Assembly (NCBI GenBank): GCA_029747015.1
Contig: JAKOGI010000052.1
Coordinates: 748,501 to 812,500, forward strand
From: Carnegiea gigantea
Taxonomy: Eukaryota; Streptophyta; Magnoliopsida; Caryophyllales; Cactaceae
Direction: 5' to 3'
Length of the DNA: 64,000 nt
Under the pieces are notes generated by a model. That model was not told the DNA's origin and did not search any database. It saw only the letters and a program-made list of their open reading frames with translations. This document shows, in pieces, positions 13,401 to 24,246 of the stretch (position 1 is the first letter of the stretch; each line of letters starts with the position of its first letter). The position numbers and the translations under genes were made by a program.

Positions 13401-14857
13401 TTTTTTTTTTGGTTGGTGTTTGATTTTTGGGGGGGGGGGGGGGGGGGGGGGCGCGGGCAGGGGTGTTTTAATGGGTGTGAAAGGTGGCACAAAGGCCAAT
13501 TAGATAACAACTCTTGCAAAGTTCAACAATCAAGCTAATTGATACGTACACCAAAGTATTATTAGTTTGCTTGGTATTGTTGCTCAACTGGCCTGGAAAC
13601 AGGTTGATCCAGCAGCTTGGTTTCTTCTCTATTTTTTCCCCCTTTCCTGGGAAAAGGAACCTTGAAAAAACATCTAAAAATTCAGTCGGCCCATATTGGG
13701 CTGGTCCAGTGGTTTAATGGGCTGCCTGATTTTGTAAGACGGGCCAGAGAGGGGTGGAGGGATGAAATGAGCCAATGCGTTAGTGCATCAAGTCAGACAT
13801 GTTTTTATTGCAATTAGAAAACCATAAATTGTGAGATATGACTGTCTCCTTTTCCTAGTATTTGGTTGAGGTGTTTCATCTTTTGAGATTGGAAGTTTTG
13901 TAATGTTCTCCGTCAGGTTTGGATATTTTGATTCCCTTGCCACATCAGCTGTGTGAATTTCTTCATCTTGTCCTTCAGTTTGTAGAACAGTAGAAAGCTT
14001 AAGGGTTCATTACATTTCATTCTTCTTATGGCAGTTTGAGTTACAGTACTTCCATGAGCATGCCGCCATTGGTTCATCTGTCTCTTTGAAAAACTACCCC
14101 GTCGTTGATGTTTCAGCTGCCGTTGGTACTTCTAACACTGTGCTTGGAGTAGAGGGAGGTTTCGACACCTTCACTGGTGAGTTTACCAAGTACAATGTTG
14201 GTGTAAGCATGATAAAACCAGACTTCAGCACTTCTGTTATCCTGTAAGTCTGTCGCTATGTAATTTTAAGTATGCGTGAATTTGTGGATACAAGTTATCT
14301 GAATGTACGATGATTAGTTTTATTAGTGACATGAATCTTGTTAAAAAGGAATCCCCTACCCTAGAATACTATTGTGGTTGCCTTTTGATGTTGACACTCT
14401 ACAGTTGAGAACATTCGTGCCTTGCTTATTAATCGTATTGTACAGATTTTTTTTATTTTTTTTAAATATTCCTTATGCTTGATGATCATCCACGGCTGAA
14501 ACTAAGCGGAACTAGCTTTGTGTTTGTTTTCCCCATCTTGTTTTGAACTCCAGGGCTGAGAGGGGTGACCTTGTTAAAGCATCATATGTACATTACCTTG
14601 AACAAGTAAGAACCACTACAGTGGTGGAGTTCGCTAACAGGTTTTCCAAAGAAGGGAACACGTTGACTGTAGGAGGATCTTGTGCAGTTGATGATTTATC
14701 CCTGATCAAGCTGAAGCTCAATAACCAGGGGGATTTTGGAGCTGTTCTGCAACATGAGTTCAGACCTAAGTCAGTGCTGACAGTGGCAGCAGAATTCGAT
14801 TACAATTCTCTCGATGTGAACCCGAAGATTGGCCTATCTCTTGCCTTGAAACCTTGA
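10427..14857 (+). CDS. VDAC: Voltage-dependent anion channel (mitochondrial outer-membrane porin)
   Basis: VDAC forms the beta-barrel pore that lets metabolites and nucleotides cross the outer mitochondrial membrane. The coding exons I place are 10427-10475, 10644-10708, 12225-12335, 12461-12547, 14035-14243 and 14554-14857. All introns are GT-AG (168, 1516, 125, 1487 and 310 bases), the phases agree, and the total is 825 bases including TGA, giving 274 aa. Plant VDACs are about 276 aa, so the gene is full length. The N-terminus MSKGPGLFSDIGRRAREILY is the amphipathic helix that lies inside the pore. The C-terminus ends PKIGLSLALKP, the plant-type last strand. The start is the first ATG that gives this N-terminus, after a duplicated leader. 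No stop or frameshift is seen. The second and fourth introns hold most of the gene length. No other family fits. Confidence 0.95.
13140..13270 (+). repeat. Possible SINE-like insertion in VDAC intron 4
   Basis: The stretch around GTGCGGTCTGGTAGGGATCA and CAACCTTACCCGGGTTAG resembles the body of plant Au-type SINEs. No clear target duplication or tRNA head was found, so this is a weak call. Confidence 0.25.
13429..13451 (+). repeat. Poly-G run in VDAC intron 4
   Basis: Twenty-three consecutive G on the sense strand, preceded by T-rich sequence. The proline-rich frames read from the opposite strand are artefacts of it. Confidence 0.95.
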
Positions 14858-15284
14858 GTAGAATCTCGCAAGTTTGCCTCATGCTGATGCCTATACTCAT
14901 ACAAGTTAATTATGTAAGTATAAAGCAAGAAGGAGATGGGTTGTGTTATGTGGAAAAATTTGTTACAAATCATGTTTTCAATGGGTTTGATCAATGAGGG
15001 ATTTCTTGTTTCTGAGCATGGTACTCTGTGCCTTTCTCCTCCTGGCCACCTCCATATTAGGTACTGGGAACACTACAACATCAAATCCATGTCGGATACT
15101 GGGCATTGACGCAACAGCCACATGGATATTAAAGTGGTTCATACTTCATTTTAGACTAGAAACCCAAATTTCCACTAGATTTAAAGGCCATCGTTGATGG
15201 ATCCGGAGCGGAGGAAAGAGAAAAGGGGGAAGCAAAGCAATAGAGCAGGAGGGAGAACGCCCGGTAATTACTGACCTATTGTAA
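14858..15284 (+). other. VDAC 3' flank / 3' UTR region
   Basis: Sequence after the VDAC stop codon. A short open frame at 14994-15197 begins with a hydrophobic stretch but belongs to a block that is repeated downstream with different frames, so I read it as non-coding. The block 14845-15110 recurs in pieces at 17020-17940. Confidence 0.6.
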
Positions 15285-16488
15285 CAGTGGTGAATCCAGG
15301 AATTAATTCAACTGAGGTCGGGACTCAAACACACATTTGGTTTGAAATTTTAAATTTAGCAATAGTCGTAAAAACGAAATTACAAAGCTATTATAATCAA
15401 GGCAATTGTCCTCGGCGAATCTTCATATTTTGAAACCGATATATGATATCATCGTTCGATACTGTTTCAAAAAGATCATCCTCAAAATAAGTAATAACAG
15501 TATCATTTAAAAACTCATCCGATGTTCCATTGCGCAAATTGGTGTTGATAATTTTCATCATGCTCATTTGGATGATAATGTGAAATTGGTTTTCTTTCAG
15601 CTGGATTTGACTGAAGAGCACTTGAATCAACTCGACTTCTCCCACAAGACGAAGGATTAGTGTTTGCGTCGAAATTTGGAGTTTGTATTTGAGTGTAGTG
15701 TTCACTAGTTTCTTGATGCAAAGGAGAATTTTCAGATACAGAAGTTGAACGAAACGATTCAATAGCCAACTTTTTCGAATATCTATACATTTTCAACTGG
15801 ACAAAAAAAAATTTAATTAGGCAAGTGAAGGATATTCAATAATTATAACTAATCAGAAGAGAATTCAAGTAGTGAACAAAATATACAATTACAATTGACA
15901 AATGATTTGTAGTCAATTTCATCAAATGATTTCAACAATTGAAACTAATCTAACTATCTAAATAATTAAAAGGTAAACAATCGAAAATTTGACAAAGAAA
16001 AGCGAAAATTAAATCTAGAGTTTTAGGATTTGTACCTTCAAAGTTCAAATCGGTGGTAGACGCACAGGGGCACTGCCTAGAGGGTTGATGGTGGCTGCCG
16101 GAGAACGCCACTGGTGGTGGATGACTAGGACTGGGTTTGGTGGTTGCTGGTTCTGAATTTCTATGACTCTGTGTGTGGGCAGTGGAGTGAAAAGAATGAG
16201 GGCAAGGTCTGAAGGAGAAAGTCGCAGCCGCATATTGTAATCCGAAACTTGGGCCAAAAAAAAGAGAGAGAGCTTTTAAGTGTAAATGGCAGCAGCAAGG
16301 TTCGAACTCAGGATGCGTGAGGAAAACCCAACCAAAGTTTCATGCCCAATCAACCATCAGAGCAACCTTTTTGTAACTACAACAGGGCAATCACAAATTA
16401 CATATATAACGTATTTGTTAACTAACGGATTTTTTTAAAAAAGCGGGGCCGGTTGACCTCATATGATCCCACCATAGCTCCGCCCCTA
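15285..16488 (-). mobile_element. hAT-type element, internally deleted (ZMYM1/TTF-like transposase remnants)
   Basis: The left end CAGTGGTGAATCCAGG and the right end, read inverted as TAGGGGCGGAGCTATGG, form imperfect terminal inverted repeats of the plant hAT type. The flanks carry a near 8-base duplication (ATTGTAAC / ATTATAAC, with one base of uncertainty at the borders). The minus strand starts a protein at 15796 whose early part contains PISHYHPNEHDE, typical of the N-terminus of DUF4371/TTF-type hAT transposases. This runs into a segment ending in RFQNMKIRRGQL (about 15445-15400), typical of the C-terminus. The dimerisation and catalytic core between them is missing, so it cannot encode transposase. 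Confidence 0.7.
15400..15796 (-). pseudogene. hAT transposase N- and C-terminal remnants
   Basis: Two overlapping frames on the minus strand carry the N-terminal HYHPN motif (about 15596-15580) and the C-terminal QNMK-RRG motif (about 15440-15400). About 130 codons remain of a protein normally near 700-800 aa, with a frame change between the two ends. The catalytic region is absent. Confidence 0.65.
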
Positions 16489-16639
16489 ATTATAACATGT
16501 TAATCTAAATCAAATTGGTAAGTTTTGTATGAGATTGTTTTACAGTAACTTATTATGAAATGAATTACACAATCATTAATCATTGCCCCAAATTAAAAAG
16601 AAAGAAACATATCACTTAAACTGTCTCATACTAGAAATT

Positions 16640-16960
16640 GTGAGAACCAATATAATCCCCCCTCGCTCCCCCCCCTTCTCTGTCTCTTCTCAAAAGTTTG
16701 AAGGATGCTTCTCCTCCCTACGCTTGGATCTCACACACTAACAAAGGTATATATACATAAACAAATCCACAATAATAATTACACAAAAATAAGAGGCAGA
16801 TAGGAAAAAGGAAAAAGATATATACAAAATGAAGATAAAGAAAGAAAAAAGAGGAAACAAATTTTACCAGTTTGGGTGCTAGGTGCACCGAAACTGTCAG
16901 CTCCTCAAGATGGTGCTATAGGAGATTGGAGGAGCATCAACAACTCCTCAACACTCAAAA
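16640..16960 (-). mobile_element. Fragment of an Athila/Tat-like gypsy element
   Basis: Read on the minus strand, 16950-16870 matches 24243-24330 of the downstream gypsy element: both have GATGCTCCTCCA, AGCACCATCTT, and a GGTGCAC...CACCCAA block in the same order. A T/C-rich stretch follows in both. It is a short inverted fragment without LTRs. Confidence 0.6.
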
Positions 16961-17198
16961 GTCAGGCCTCCAGCTTAGAAGCTGACAAGACTTTCAACAA
17001 CATATCATGTGCTGGTGCATTGAAACGTTGAGCAACATCTCACAAGTTTGCCTCTGTGATGCTGATACCTGTATTTATACAGCTCAATCCAAGTAGTGAA
17101 GAATAAAACAAGCAATAAGGGGATGGTTGTATGATTTGGAACAGTTTGTTGTAGATCACATTTTCAAGGGGTTTGATTGGTGGACTGTTTCTTGTTTC

Positions 17199-17491
17199 TA
17201 ACTTCTAAGGGCATGCTCCTTTCGACTATATTAAAAGTACATATTGGTACTTATTACTGAAACATGTTCAATCAAGCTTAAACATGTTTAATCATACTGA
17301 CATATGTTGAAACTTGCTGAATCATGCTGAAACGTACTGAATGGTTGGGAAAAAAAATACAACTAGGTATATAAATACTTAACAATACTGAATTGTGCCG
17401 AATTGCATTGAATGATGCTAAATTGTGCTGATAGTTGGTTAATGCTGATAATAAGTACTTATGATAAGTCGAAAAGAACATGCCTTAAGCA
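17199..17491. mobile_element. MITE inside the duplicated VDAC 3' flank
   Basis: The left end TAAGGGCATGCTCCTTTCGA and the right end, read inverted as TAAGGCATGTTCTTTTCGAC, form terminal inverted repeats that extend to a shared AAGTAC. Compared with the VDAC 3' flank at 15000-15020, this block is extra sequence between TTTCT and GCATG, so it is an insertion. A TAA at each edge could be a 3-base target duplication of the PIF/Harbinger kind. The interior is AT-rich with repeated GCTGAA/TTCAGC words. Confidence 0.65.
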
Positions 17492-17599
17492 TGCTACTGT
17501 GTGTCTCTCTCCTCTTAGCCACCTCTCTCTTGGCATGGACTCATACTAGTTACAAATTATATCATAGGCCCATACTTTTTTTTTTAGGTGTTGAAATGC

Positions 17600-17700
17600 G
17601 CATAGATATGGGTCGCCTATTCACCCAATGGTTGGCGTATTTGCTACTACCCTTCGTTATCGAGGTCAGAGGCTCGAATATGTAACCTTCTAACCTTTTG
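17600..17700 (+). repeat. Possible tRNA-like SINE relic
   Basis: A stretch with a possible A-box-like TGGTTGGCGTA and, about 45 bases on, a degenerate B-box-like GAGGCTCGAATA. It sits within extra sequence between the two halves of the duplicated VDAC 3' flank. No 3' tail or target duplication was found. Confidence 0.25.
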
Positions 17701-18198
17701 TTTTCAACTTCTTTTTTTTTTTGGGTATTTTATTTGGTTTATTTCTCCAATTCATGGGGCGGAGCATTTTATATACATCAACAATATATTGTATCAAGTT
17801 GAGTATTTGTTTACTCACTTGAGTATTTCCTAGGCCTATTAACCCAAGGCTGTAATATAAGCGTTGTCCTTGGCTTTATACTAGGTATTTGACATTATAA
17901 CATCAAACCCAAGTTGAATACTTGGAATGCATTGCATGATTATTAATCGTCGCCCCAAATAAAAATAACACACACACAAAAACAAAACTTATCATGTGAG
18001 TGGTTCCACGGTAAGTCACTGTGAGGCCATCTCATACAAGAATTTGTGAAAACTAAACCGAGGATTAAGAATTCATTTACAAGATTGCGAGGCCCTTGCG
18101 TAAGTAACTTACGGTTAATTGGAAAAAATATTAAATGATAGGAGGATCTTCAATTTTGTTTCATGGTAAATGGGAACCCAATTTAACATGATTATGCA

Positions 18199-18649
18199 TA
18201 GGGGTGGGCAATAGACCGGGTAGGATCAGGTTAGGTCGGCCCATTTATAAAGTGGACCAAGTCGGGCCATGATCGGCTCGTTGATTATTTGGGCCAGGTT
18301 GGGCCTTTTGTGCAAATAAATGGGTCGGGTCAGGTCGGACCCGCTTTTGGCCGGTTTTAAAATGGAACAAATTTGCACAAAAAACTATGTATAACAATTA
18401 TTGTTATGTATAAAGTGTTGGTAATAATCTTAACTAATTGAAACATGTAAATTAGTGCGTCAAATAGGATTAAAAAAATAATGGATCACTAAACAGACCG
18501 TTTATGGGCCGACCCGACTAGTTAATATGCCTTAATGGGGTCGGCCCATTAGTGATCCGGTCCATTATTGACCCGACCCTTTATTGACGCTATTTTAAAC
18601 GAGCCTACCTACTTGACCCAATGGGTACCCGGTCCGTTGCCCACCTCTA
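18199..18649. mobile_element. Non-autonomous hAT-like element with TAGGGGTGGGCAA ends
   Basis: The 451-bp element begins TAGGGGTGGGCAA and ends, read inverted, TAGAGGTGGGCAA. It is flanked by the direct repeat ATTATGCA (18191-18198 and 18650-18657). The paralogous segment at 21270 has a single uninterrupted GATTATGCATCATAATCATAG, which is the empty site. An 8-base duplication fits hAT. The interior consists of GGTCGGCCC-like repeats in both orientations and has no gene. Confidence 0.85.
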
Positions 18650-18727
18650 ATTATGCATCACAATCATAGATATATTCAAAAAAGTCCACACAAACATGTG
18701 GTTAATTCACAACAGATTATTGTTAGG

Positions 18728-19020
18728 CCCTATTGTTTTGAACTTGTGTTTGTTGAAATAAACTTGTTTTTGCGAAATGAACTTATTTTAGTTAAATTTT
18801 GAACTTAGCTTTGCTAAATTGAGCTAAATTGAATTTATTTTTGACAAGTTAAAAGAAACTTATTTTGTTGAATGCACTTAATTGAACTTGTTTTGAAATT
18901 TTATCTTTCAATTTATAGTAAGTATTTATCACACCGTTCAGCACATTTCAACACAATTCAGCATAGTTAATCACATATTAGCAACTGTCAGCATAATTCA
19001 GTATAAAAATGCTATTATGC
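18728..19020. repeat. AT-rich inverted-repeat family (AACTTATTTTTGCTGAA / TTCAGCACAATTCAGC)
   Basis: The left half is built from AACTTRTTTTTGYTGAA-like words and the right half from their complements (TTCAGCACAATTCAGCATA). This makes an imperfect inverted structure. Related blocks occur at about 21352-21690, 26885-27052, 27960-28075 and 28940-29045, and the MITE at 17199-17491 shares its ends with the last. It is a dispersed non-autonomous element family without a coding sequence. Confidence 0.6.
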
Positions 19021-19619
19021 TCATAGAATGTATAATATTTGATGAATTATTATATTATATAAACACATAGATTTGTCATAAACTATGTAAACATTGCATA
19101 TTTATTTTGAAAATATAATAAAAATTAAAAGACAAATTTTGAAAAGATATTGGTAATCATGAATTAATAATTTTACTACCAATTTTTATATCCAATATAA
19201 ATAAATTTATTATTGTTATTGTAGAACTCATGATGTGACATTACACTTGTCAGCTTCATTTCCCGATCAAGACCGAACACACCAATGAAACACAAAATGT
19301 TTAAAAAGCTCAGCTTGCTTTAACAAAGACGACTTCAAGACCAACCCGGTACGTAATTACTCACATGAAGAAACACTTGAGGCTGAGAGGAAAAAGCTCA
19401 CTTGTTCTCTGTCATCAATTAATCCAACCCTAATATGTCAAAGAATGAGTATGACGGTACAAGTGTGCATGCATGTGTGACACACGTTTGCACTAATCTT
19501 GCCTACTTCACTTATATGGGGCTGTAACTGAATCGAAAATGGGGTTGTAATTGAGTTGATAATTAACTATATGAACAGTTAAACCCAGTTCATCAAGGTG
19601 TTATTGAGTCAGTAATCAA

Positions 19620-20756
19620 GTTCTTTCACCCAAGTTGCAACTGCTAAAAAGAGAAAGCAAAACATCATGCAAATTAAGGATGAGTCGGAAGCTTGGATTC
19701 ATGACCCCGAACTATCCAACAGCAATTTATTCACGATTACACTAGTCGTTTCTCTTCGACATCGGCCCAATCTTTTGTGTGCCATGAGGACACCTTAAAT
19801 TAGGTTGTCACTGAGGAGGATAACTGTTTCCTCCTTAAGCCGGTTACGGATGACGAAATCAAGGAAGCGTTTTTTCAGATGGATCCGTGCAATGCTCCTA
19901 GCCCAGATGGATTTGGTGCTTCATTTTTCCAGAAAAATTGGAAAATACTCCAATCTTTTCTCAGCAAAACTGTTAAGGATTTTGTTGCATCTACAAACTT
20001 GCTACTTTTAGTTGGGGAGTATCCGGAAGGCACGAAATGGGGTTATTTTCAACAATGATATTTTCTCCCCATTACAGACCCTCGTTACTGCAAAACGATC
20101 GTGGGCTGAATGGAAGGCTAGATTAAAATTTGGCCTTCATGAGCAACGACCCTCCCAATCACCACCCCATTTAGCTACCGGCTCTTCCATCCATTTCATC
20201 AAGTGGCCCGGCATCCTCCACCTCGAGGGTCTATCAAAGTCAGTTTCGACAAATCCAAGACTATTTAGGTGCGGCAACGAGATCCATTAGTCGAGACTAT
20301 TCAGGCAGGTCAGCAGGTGCCCTTCTGCAGGTGCATCTGATTTGCGCAATACATCTATTCTGGTTGCTAAGGCGACAACCATGAGACAGGGAGCATATAA
20401 GGCCATCCAATCCGAGTACAAGAGTATTATAGTTAAGGGAGATAATAGGATTCTTATCCAAGCAATTTGGGGAGAAATTGGTGCTTCATGGGTAATTCAC
20501 ACTCTGGATTGGGATATTTGGATTCTTCTACGGCAAATAGCTAGCTTTCAAGTTCAGCACGTATATCGTGAAGGCAATGTGGCGGCACATTGGTTAGCGA
20601 AGACATGCCTTCTTTTACCTTTTTATAGTTCCACTTTCTATCTTCCTCCGCTTCCTACTAAGCTTCTTCAAATCTTAGCGGATGATAACATATGTAGATC
20701 TCTTGAGAGAAGAGCTGCCTAGTGTTTTGATGATGTACTTACCGTTTCCCAGAAAA
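19620..20756 (+). mobile_element. Truncated LINE (non-LTR retrotransposon)
   Basis: Insert of about 1.14 kb flanked by AATCAA (19614-19619 and 20757-20762). In copy C at about 27870 the empty site reads as a single AATCAACTATACGAAGAATT, so the limits are direct. The insert encodes pieces of plant LINE ORF2 on the plus strand. Its right end is A-rich as expected for a LINE tail. It is 5' truncated and internally deleted. Confidence 0.85.
19640..20722 (+). pseudogene. LINE ORF2 remnants: reverse transcriptase N-part and RNase H
   Basis: A frame from about 19640 to 20000 (one stop near 19800) contains PVTDDEIKEAFFQMDP and PSPDGFGASFF, the conserved start of LINE reverse transcriptase. The palm and its catalytic Asp pair are missing. 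After a deletion the sequence resumes in the C-terminal RNase H domain: IKVSFDKSKT near 20238 (the usual FDGS Asp motif altered), then a frame at 20342-20722 with GDNRILIQAIWGE and HVYREGNVAAHWLAK. Several stops and frame changes make it non-functional. Confidence 0.75.
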
Positions 20757-20880
20757 AATCAATTATACAAAGAATTAATATCAACTTGAACCAAAAAAAA
20801 AAAAAAGAAAAAAAGAAATAGAATCAACGTGGGTAAGTTGGATTGATCAATTTCAAATGAAGGTGAGTCATATAACTTGG

Positions 20881-21842
20881 TTGCATTTTTGGGTTGAGTT
20901 GATCAGTAATTTCCAAATTTAATTGAACTGATAATCTCTTTTAAACTAAATTAGCAAGATTTTATGGAGCATGACTTAGAGATATTTTATCCCAACGGTT
21001 ATAGATAGGCAATTATATGTATAGCTCGGGGCTTAAATTTAAGGAGGTACAAACCGTTCATTTTTGGACATAAACTTTTTAATTTATGATAAATCACTGT
21101 GAGACTATCTCATATAAAATTTGTAAAAATTAAACCAAGGGCTTAAATTTTATTTATAAGATTGCCCTTCGCTTTGTGAAAGTAACATACGGTTGATTGG
21201 AAAAAATATATATTAAATGGTAGGAGGATCTTCAATTTTGTTTTGCGGTAGATGAGAATCAAATTTAAGATGATTATGCATCATAATCATAGTTACGTTG
21301 AAAAAAAAGTCAACACAAACATGTGGATAATTCATAATAAATTATTGTTAGTCATGTTGTTTTCAACTTATTTTTGTTGAAATTATTTCAATTGAACGTA
21401 GTTATGTTTAACTAAACTCAATTGCGATGGGCTAAATTGAAGTAATCTTATTTTTGTTGAAATAAACTTGTTTTTACGAAATGAACTTATTTTAGTTAAA
21501 TTTTCGAACTTATTTTTGCTGAATTGAATTAAATTGAACTTATTTTTGCTAAACCAAATTTATTGAATGAACTTAATTGAACTTGAGCATTTAGCACATG
21601 CATTTCAGCAGAATTCATCATAGTTAAACAAAATTCAGCAAAATTTATTATAATTCAACATAACTCAGTGCAATTTAACACTTGTAAAAATACATGATTG
21701 ATTAGATTTTTACATATAATATTAAAAAATATTATTACATTCATAAAATGTATATTATCTGAGTAATTATTATATTATATAAATGCATAGATTTATCATA
21801 AATTATGTAAACATTGCATGCTTATTTTGAGAATATAACAAA
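20881..21842 (+). repeat. Tandem segmental duplication, copy C (left part) and spacer
   Basis: From about 21060 the sequence repeats 18005-18200 and then 18650-19120, up to the insertion point of the gypsy element at 21843. It contains no gene. The copy resumes at 26819. Confidence 0.75.
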
Positions 21843-21847
21843 AATTG

Positions 21848-22920
21848 CGTTGGGCGATAATTTATCGTATTGTACATGCAAAAGACGGCGAGAAAGGATG
21901 ATGGGGTAGCCGTGCCACCGTGCCAGAAAATTGGCATGGTGTGGCCGTGCAACGTGGCATGGTCGTGCGACCTCAGCACTGGGTGGCCGTGCAACCCCTC
22001 GCGTTCACTCGCTCGCTCGATTTCCTATTTAAAGCTCCTTCGGGCATTTTTGTTGGGGGCTATCCTTTTGCAACTTTTGGGGAGTTCTTAACTTAGATTT
22101 AACCAATAAAAATCCCATTTTGGGGGATTAGATTAGTTTAGTTTTGTGTATAATTTGTAGAAGACGGATCGATTTCAAGGTTTAATGCTGAGTCCTTCTT
22201 CGTTCTCTCTAATTTCATGCTTTTCAGTTTGTTTGCTAGTTCAATAGATTATTGTTTTGCTTTGGTTTCAATGTTTGTTTGTGAATTAAAGCTTTAATCT
22301 TTGGTTGTGATTTGTTCTTGAAATGGCCGATTGATTCTTTTTTAGACCTTGACCTACTTTGTTTATGCTTGAATTTAGAGTTTTCTTTCATGTCCGCCAT
22401 GTGTTCGATGAAATGCTTGAAATAGCTTTCATCCGTGTTTTGGGGCATTCGACTTATACTGAAAGATGAGGTTGATTGTCTAGTGTGGGTAAAGAGAATA
22501 ACTAGGATTCAGATATGAAAAGAGTATTGGTCGCTGGTTAGGTTAAAGATTGTCAATTTTGTAGTTTAATTGAATTAATCCTATAAAAATAGGAGGTTAG
22601 AACAATTAGACTACCTCATGACCCATGAGAGAGGTCTTGGTGGTCTTTAATGATGTAACTGATCATCTCTGAATACTAGCATAACTTGGGAAGGTTAACG
22701 TTTGACTTGATTAGTTGGTTTATCTCAGGTTTAATCATAATCCAAGTCTTTGTTTTCTTTTCATTAGTTTAGTTTTATTTTCTATCCCTTCTGTTTTGCC
22801 TAACTTAAGACGCTTTAGTTAATTCTGGTATTTAGAAGCATAACTCTCTGCGGACGCCACCCCAAGTACTTAACGATGCACTTGCACTTGGGGTTTATAA
22901 ATATTAAAACTTTTCTAACA
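21848..22920 (+). repeat. 5' LTR of the Athila/Tat-like element
   Basis: Aligned to 25649-26818 and to the solo LTR at 59462-60875. It ends in GGGTTTATAAATATTAAAAC plus TTTTCTAACA, like the others. It has an internal loss after its first 30 bases. Confidence 0.85.
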
Positions 22921-22926
22921 AGTTTT

Positions 22927-22945
22927 TGGCGGCGTTGCTAGGAGA
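22927..22945 (+). other. Primer-binding site (Asp-tRNA type)
   Basis: TGGCGGCGTTGCTAGGAGA lies a few bases after the 5' LTR and is close to the TGGCRCCGTTGCCGGGGA site seen in the better preserved element at 47180-47197. Confidence 0.6.
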
Positions 22946-23151
22946 TTGTCATTTTTCAATATTGGAGCTTACTTGAATATTCGAGACTAGGCTGCTATTT
23001 GAAAAAAAAAAAATTATTTTTTGAAAAAAAAGGCCTATTTTTCACTTTCCTCAGATATTATGATAGATTACATGCTTTGCTTGCTCACTATGATTATTGC
23101 TTGGATGGTCGATGAGGGTATGAATTGTGAGACCTATGCTCTTTTGGAACA

Positions 23152-24246
23152 TTGAAATTTTTGTGGCTAAAAACATTGATGAAGCATGGGATTTGCTTGA
23201 TTGTTTGGCTGAGGATACTTATTAATTTGAGACTAGTTGTGCTAATTTTTTCTCCCCATCCCCCAGTATCCCTAATTTATGCTCTTCTTGTGTGTGAAAT
23301 TTGCAATTGTTTCGGCCATGACAGTAATTCTTGTCCTTGTAATATTTTTACTGATGGTTTTGCCAGATTTGCCAGCATGGTTGAGACAATGAATGAGCAA
23401 CAGCTTAAGCTTATTGATTTTATACGGGAGCATGACCTATCACATGAGATTGACCCTAGATTTCGTTCACCTGAACCCAATGTCAATTTGTGTGATGATG
23501 GCGAGTCTTTTCCTACTCTAGAGTCCAGACTAGAGGAAGTATTTGACATTCCATCGACTACTTGGCCCCCTGTTGCTCCATCCTCACCTAACACCCTTAG
23601 GGACAACACTGCATCTATCACGACCTTCCTTGATTCACCTTACCCTTTAACTCAGTCGATGGGGTTTGGGGTGGGTGAGATATTTAGTATTGATGTTAGT
23701 GCTGATGAGGATGATTCCTGTTGTGGGTCAAACAATATAGCTATTGAAGAGCATGATCCTAATGAGACTCTTGTTGGGAGGCCTAGTGTGAGTGTTGCGT
23801 TTACAGTTTTTCCTACTCTTGATCATGATGACCATATGTCCCCCAATCCCCTCAACATTTTTCATGTTTCTCCTTCAAGTTCACTACCCTCCCAATCCTC
23901 TGAATGTCACGATTGGCCACTTTTTGATTCTCATGTTGTGCTTGAGGGGAATAAGGTCGACTATTCGGAGACTCTAGGTACCTTTAGAGAGTATAACCCC
24001 TCCCTTGATCCATACAATCTGTACCTAGAGCATTTACCTGGAAAAATCGTGTTGATTATTGCCTTTGACTATTCTACTGATTTTTTCAAGACATTTGATA
24101 AATTTAGGAGAGCATTCACTATCATTTTTGGATTCATATTTTTGTGCTCTTACTTACATCTATCTGAGTTGCATGCTCAAGTGTTTGGTAGGCTCCTACA
24201 AGCTTTGACTGCATTCGAGTTTTGGACTCGAGTCTTAAGAGACTAG
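23152..24246 (+). pseudogene. Gag-like frame with one zinc knuckle in the Athila/Tat-like element
   Basis: An open frame of 364 codons. Near residues 48-61 it has CEICNCFGHDSNSC, a CX2CX4HX4C zinc knuckle as in retroviral-type nucleocapsid domains. The rest is a long acidic, Ser/Pro-rich region without a domain I recognise. No protease or polymerase follows. It occupies the gag position after the primer site, so I infer a gag-derived protein that lost its capsid-like N-terminus; the start codon is not certain. It could also be a decayed frame that happens to be open. Confidence 0.5.

Larger units (their letters stand above)
17020..17940 (+). repeat. Broken second copy of the VDAC 3' end and flank
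   Basis: 17025-17198 matches the last VDAC codons and 3' flank (14840-15012), including CATTGAAACGTTGAG for CCTTGAAACCTTGAG and the following TCTCACAAGTTTGCCTC. The match resumes at 17492-17560 (GCATG-TACT-TGTG...CTCCT--CCACCTC) after a MITE, and again at 17878-17930 (CTAGGTATT...ATAACATCAAACCCA). It is a tandem duplicate of the gene's 3' end, not a gene. Confidence 0.7.
17990..20880 (+). repeat. Tandem segmental duplication, copy A
   Basis: This non-coding unit recurs downstream as 21060-21847 plus 26819-27960 (copy C). Shared landmarks are the GGAGGATCTTCAATTTTG block (18142, 21224), AAAGACAAATTTTGAAAAGATATT (19121, 26824), CAAAATGTTTAAAA (19290, 27100) and GTGCATGCATGTGTGACACACG (19463, 27671). 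Copy A is interrupted by a hAT element and a LINE that are absent from copy C. Confidence 0.85.

Noticed and set aside
13277..13519. Proline-rich minus-strand frames
   Set aside because: Created by the poly-G run in VDAC intron 4.
14994..15197. Hydrophobic N-terminus resembling a signal peptide (MRDFLFLSMVLCAFLLLATS)
   Set aside because: It lies in the VDAC 3' flank. The duplicated block at 17492-17560 has a different frame, so the frame is not conserved. No cysteine-rich exon follows.
17461..17685. Second signal-peptide-like frame (MLLCVSLLLATSLL)
   Set aside because: It spans the end of a MITE and the duplicated VDAC 3' flank; the open frame is a coincidence of the insertion joint.
20012..20290. 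92-codon plus-strand frame within the LINE
   Set aside because: It crosses the internal deletion and does not match the RNase H frame; a by-product of frameshifts.
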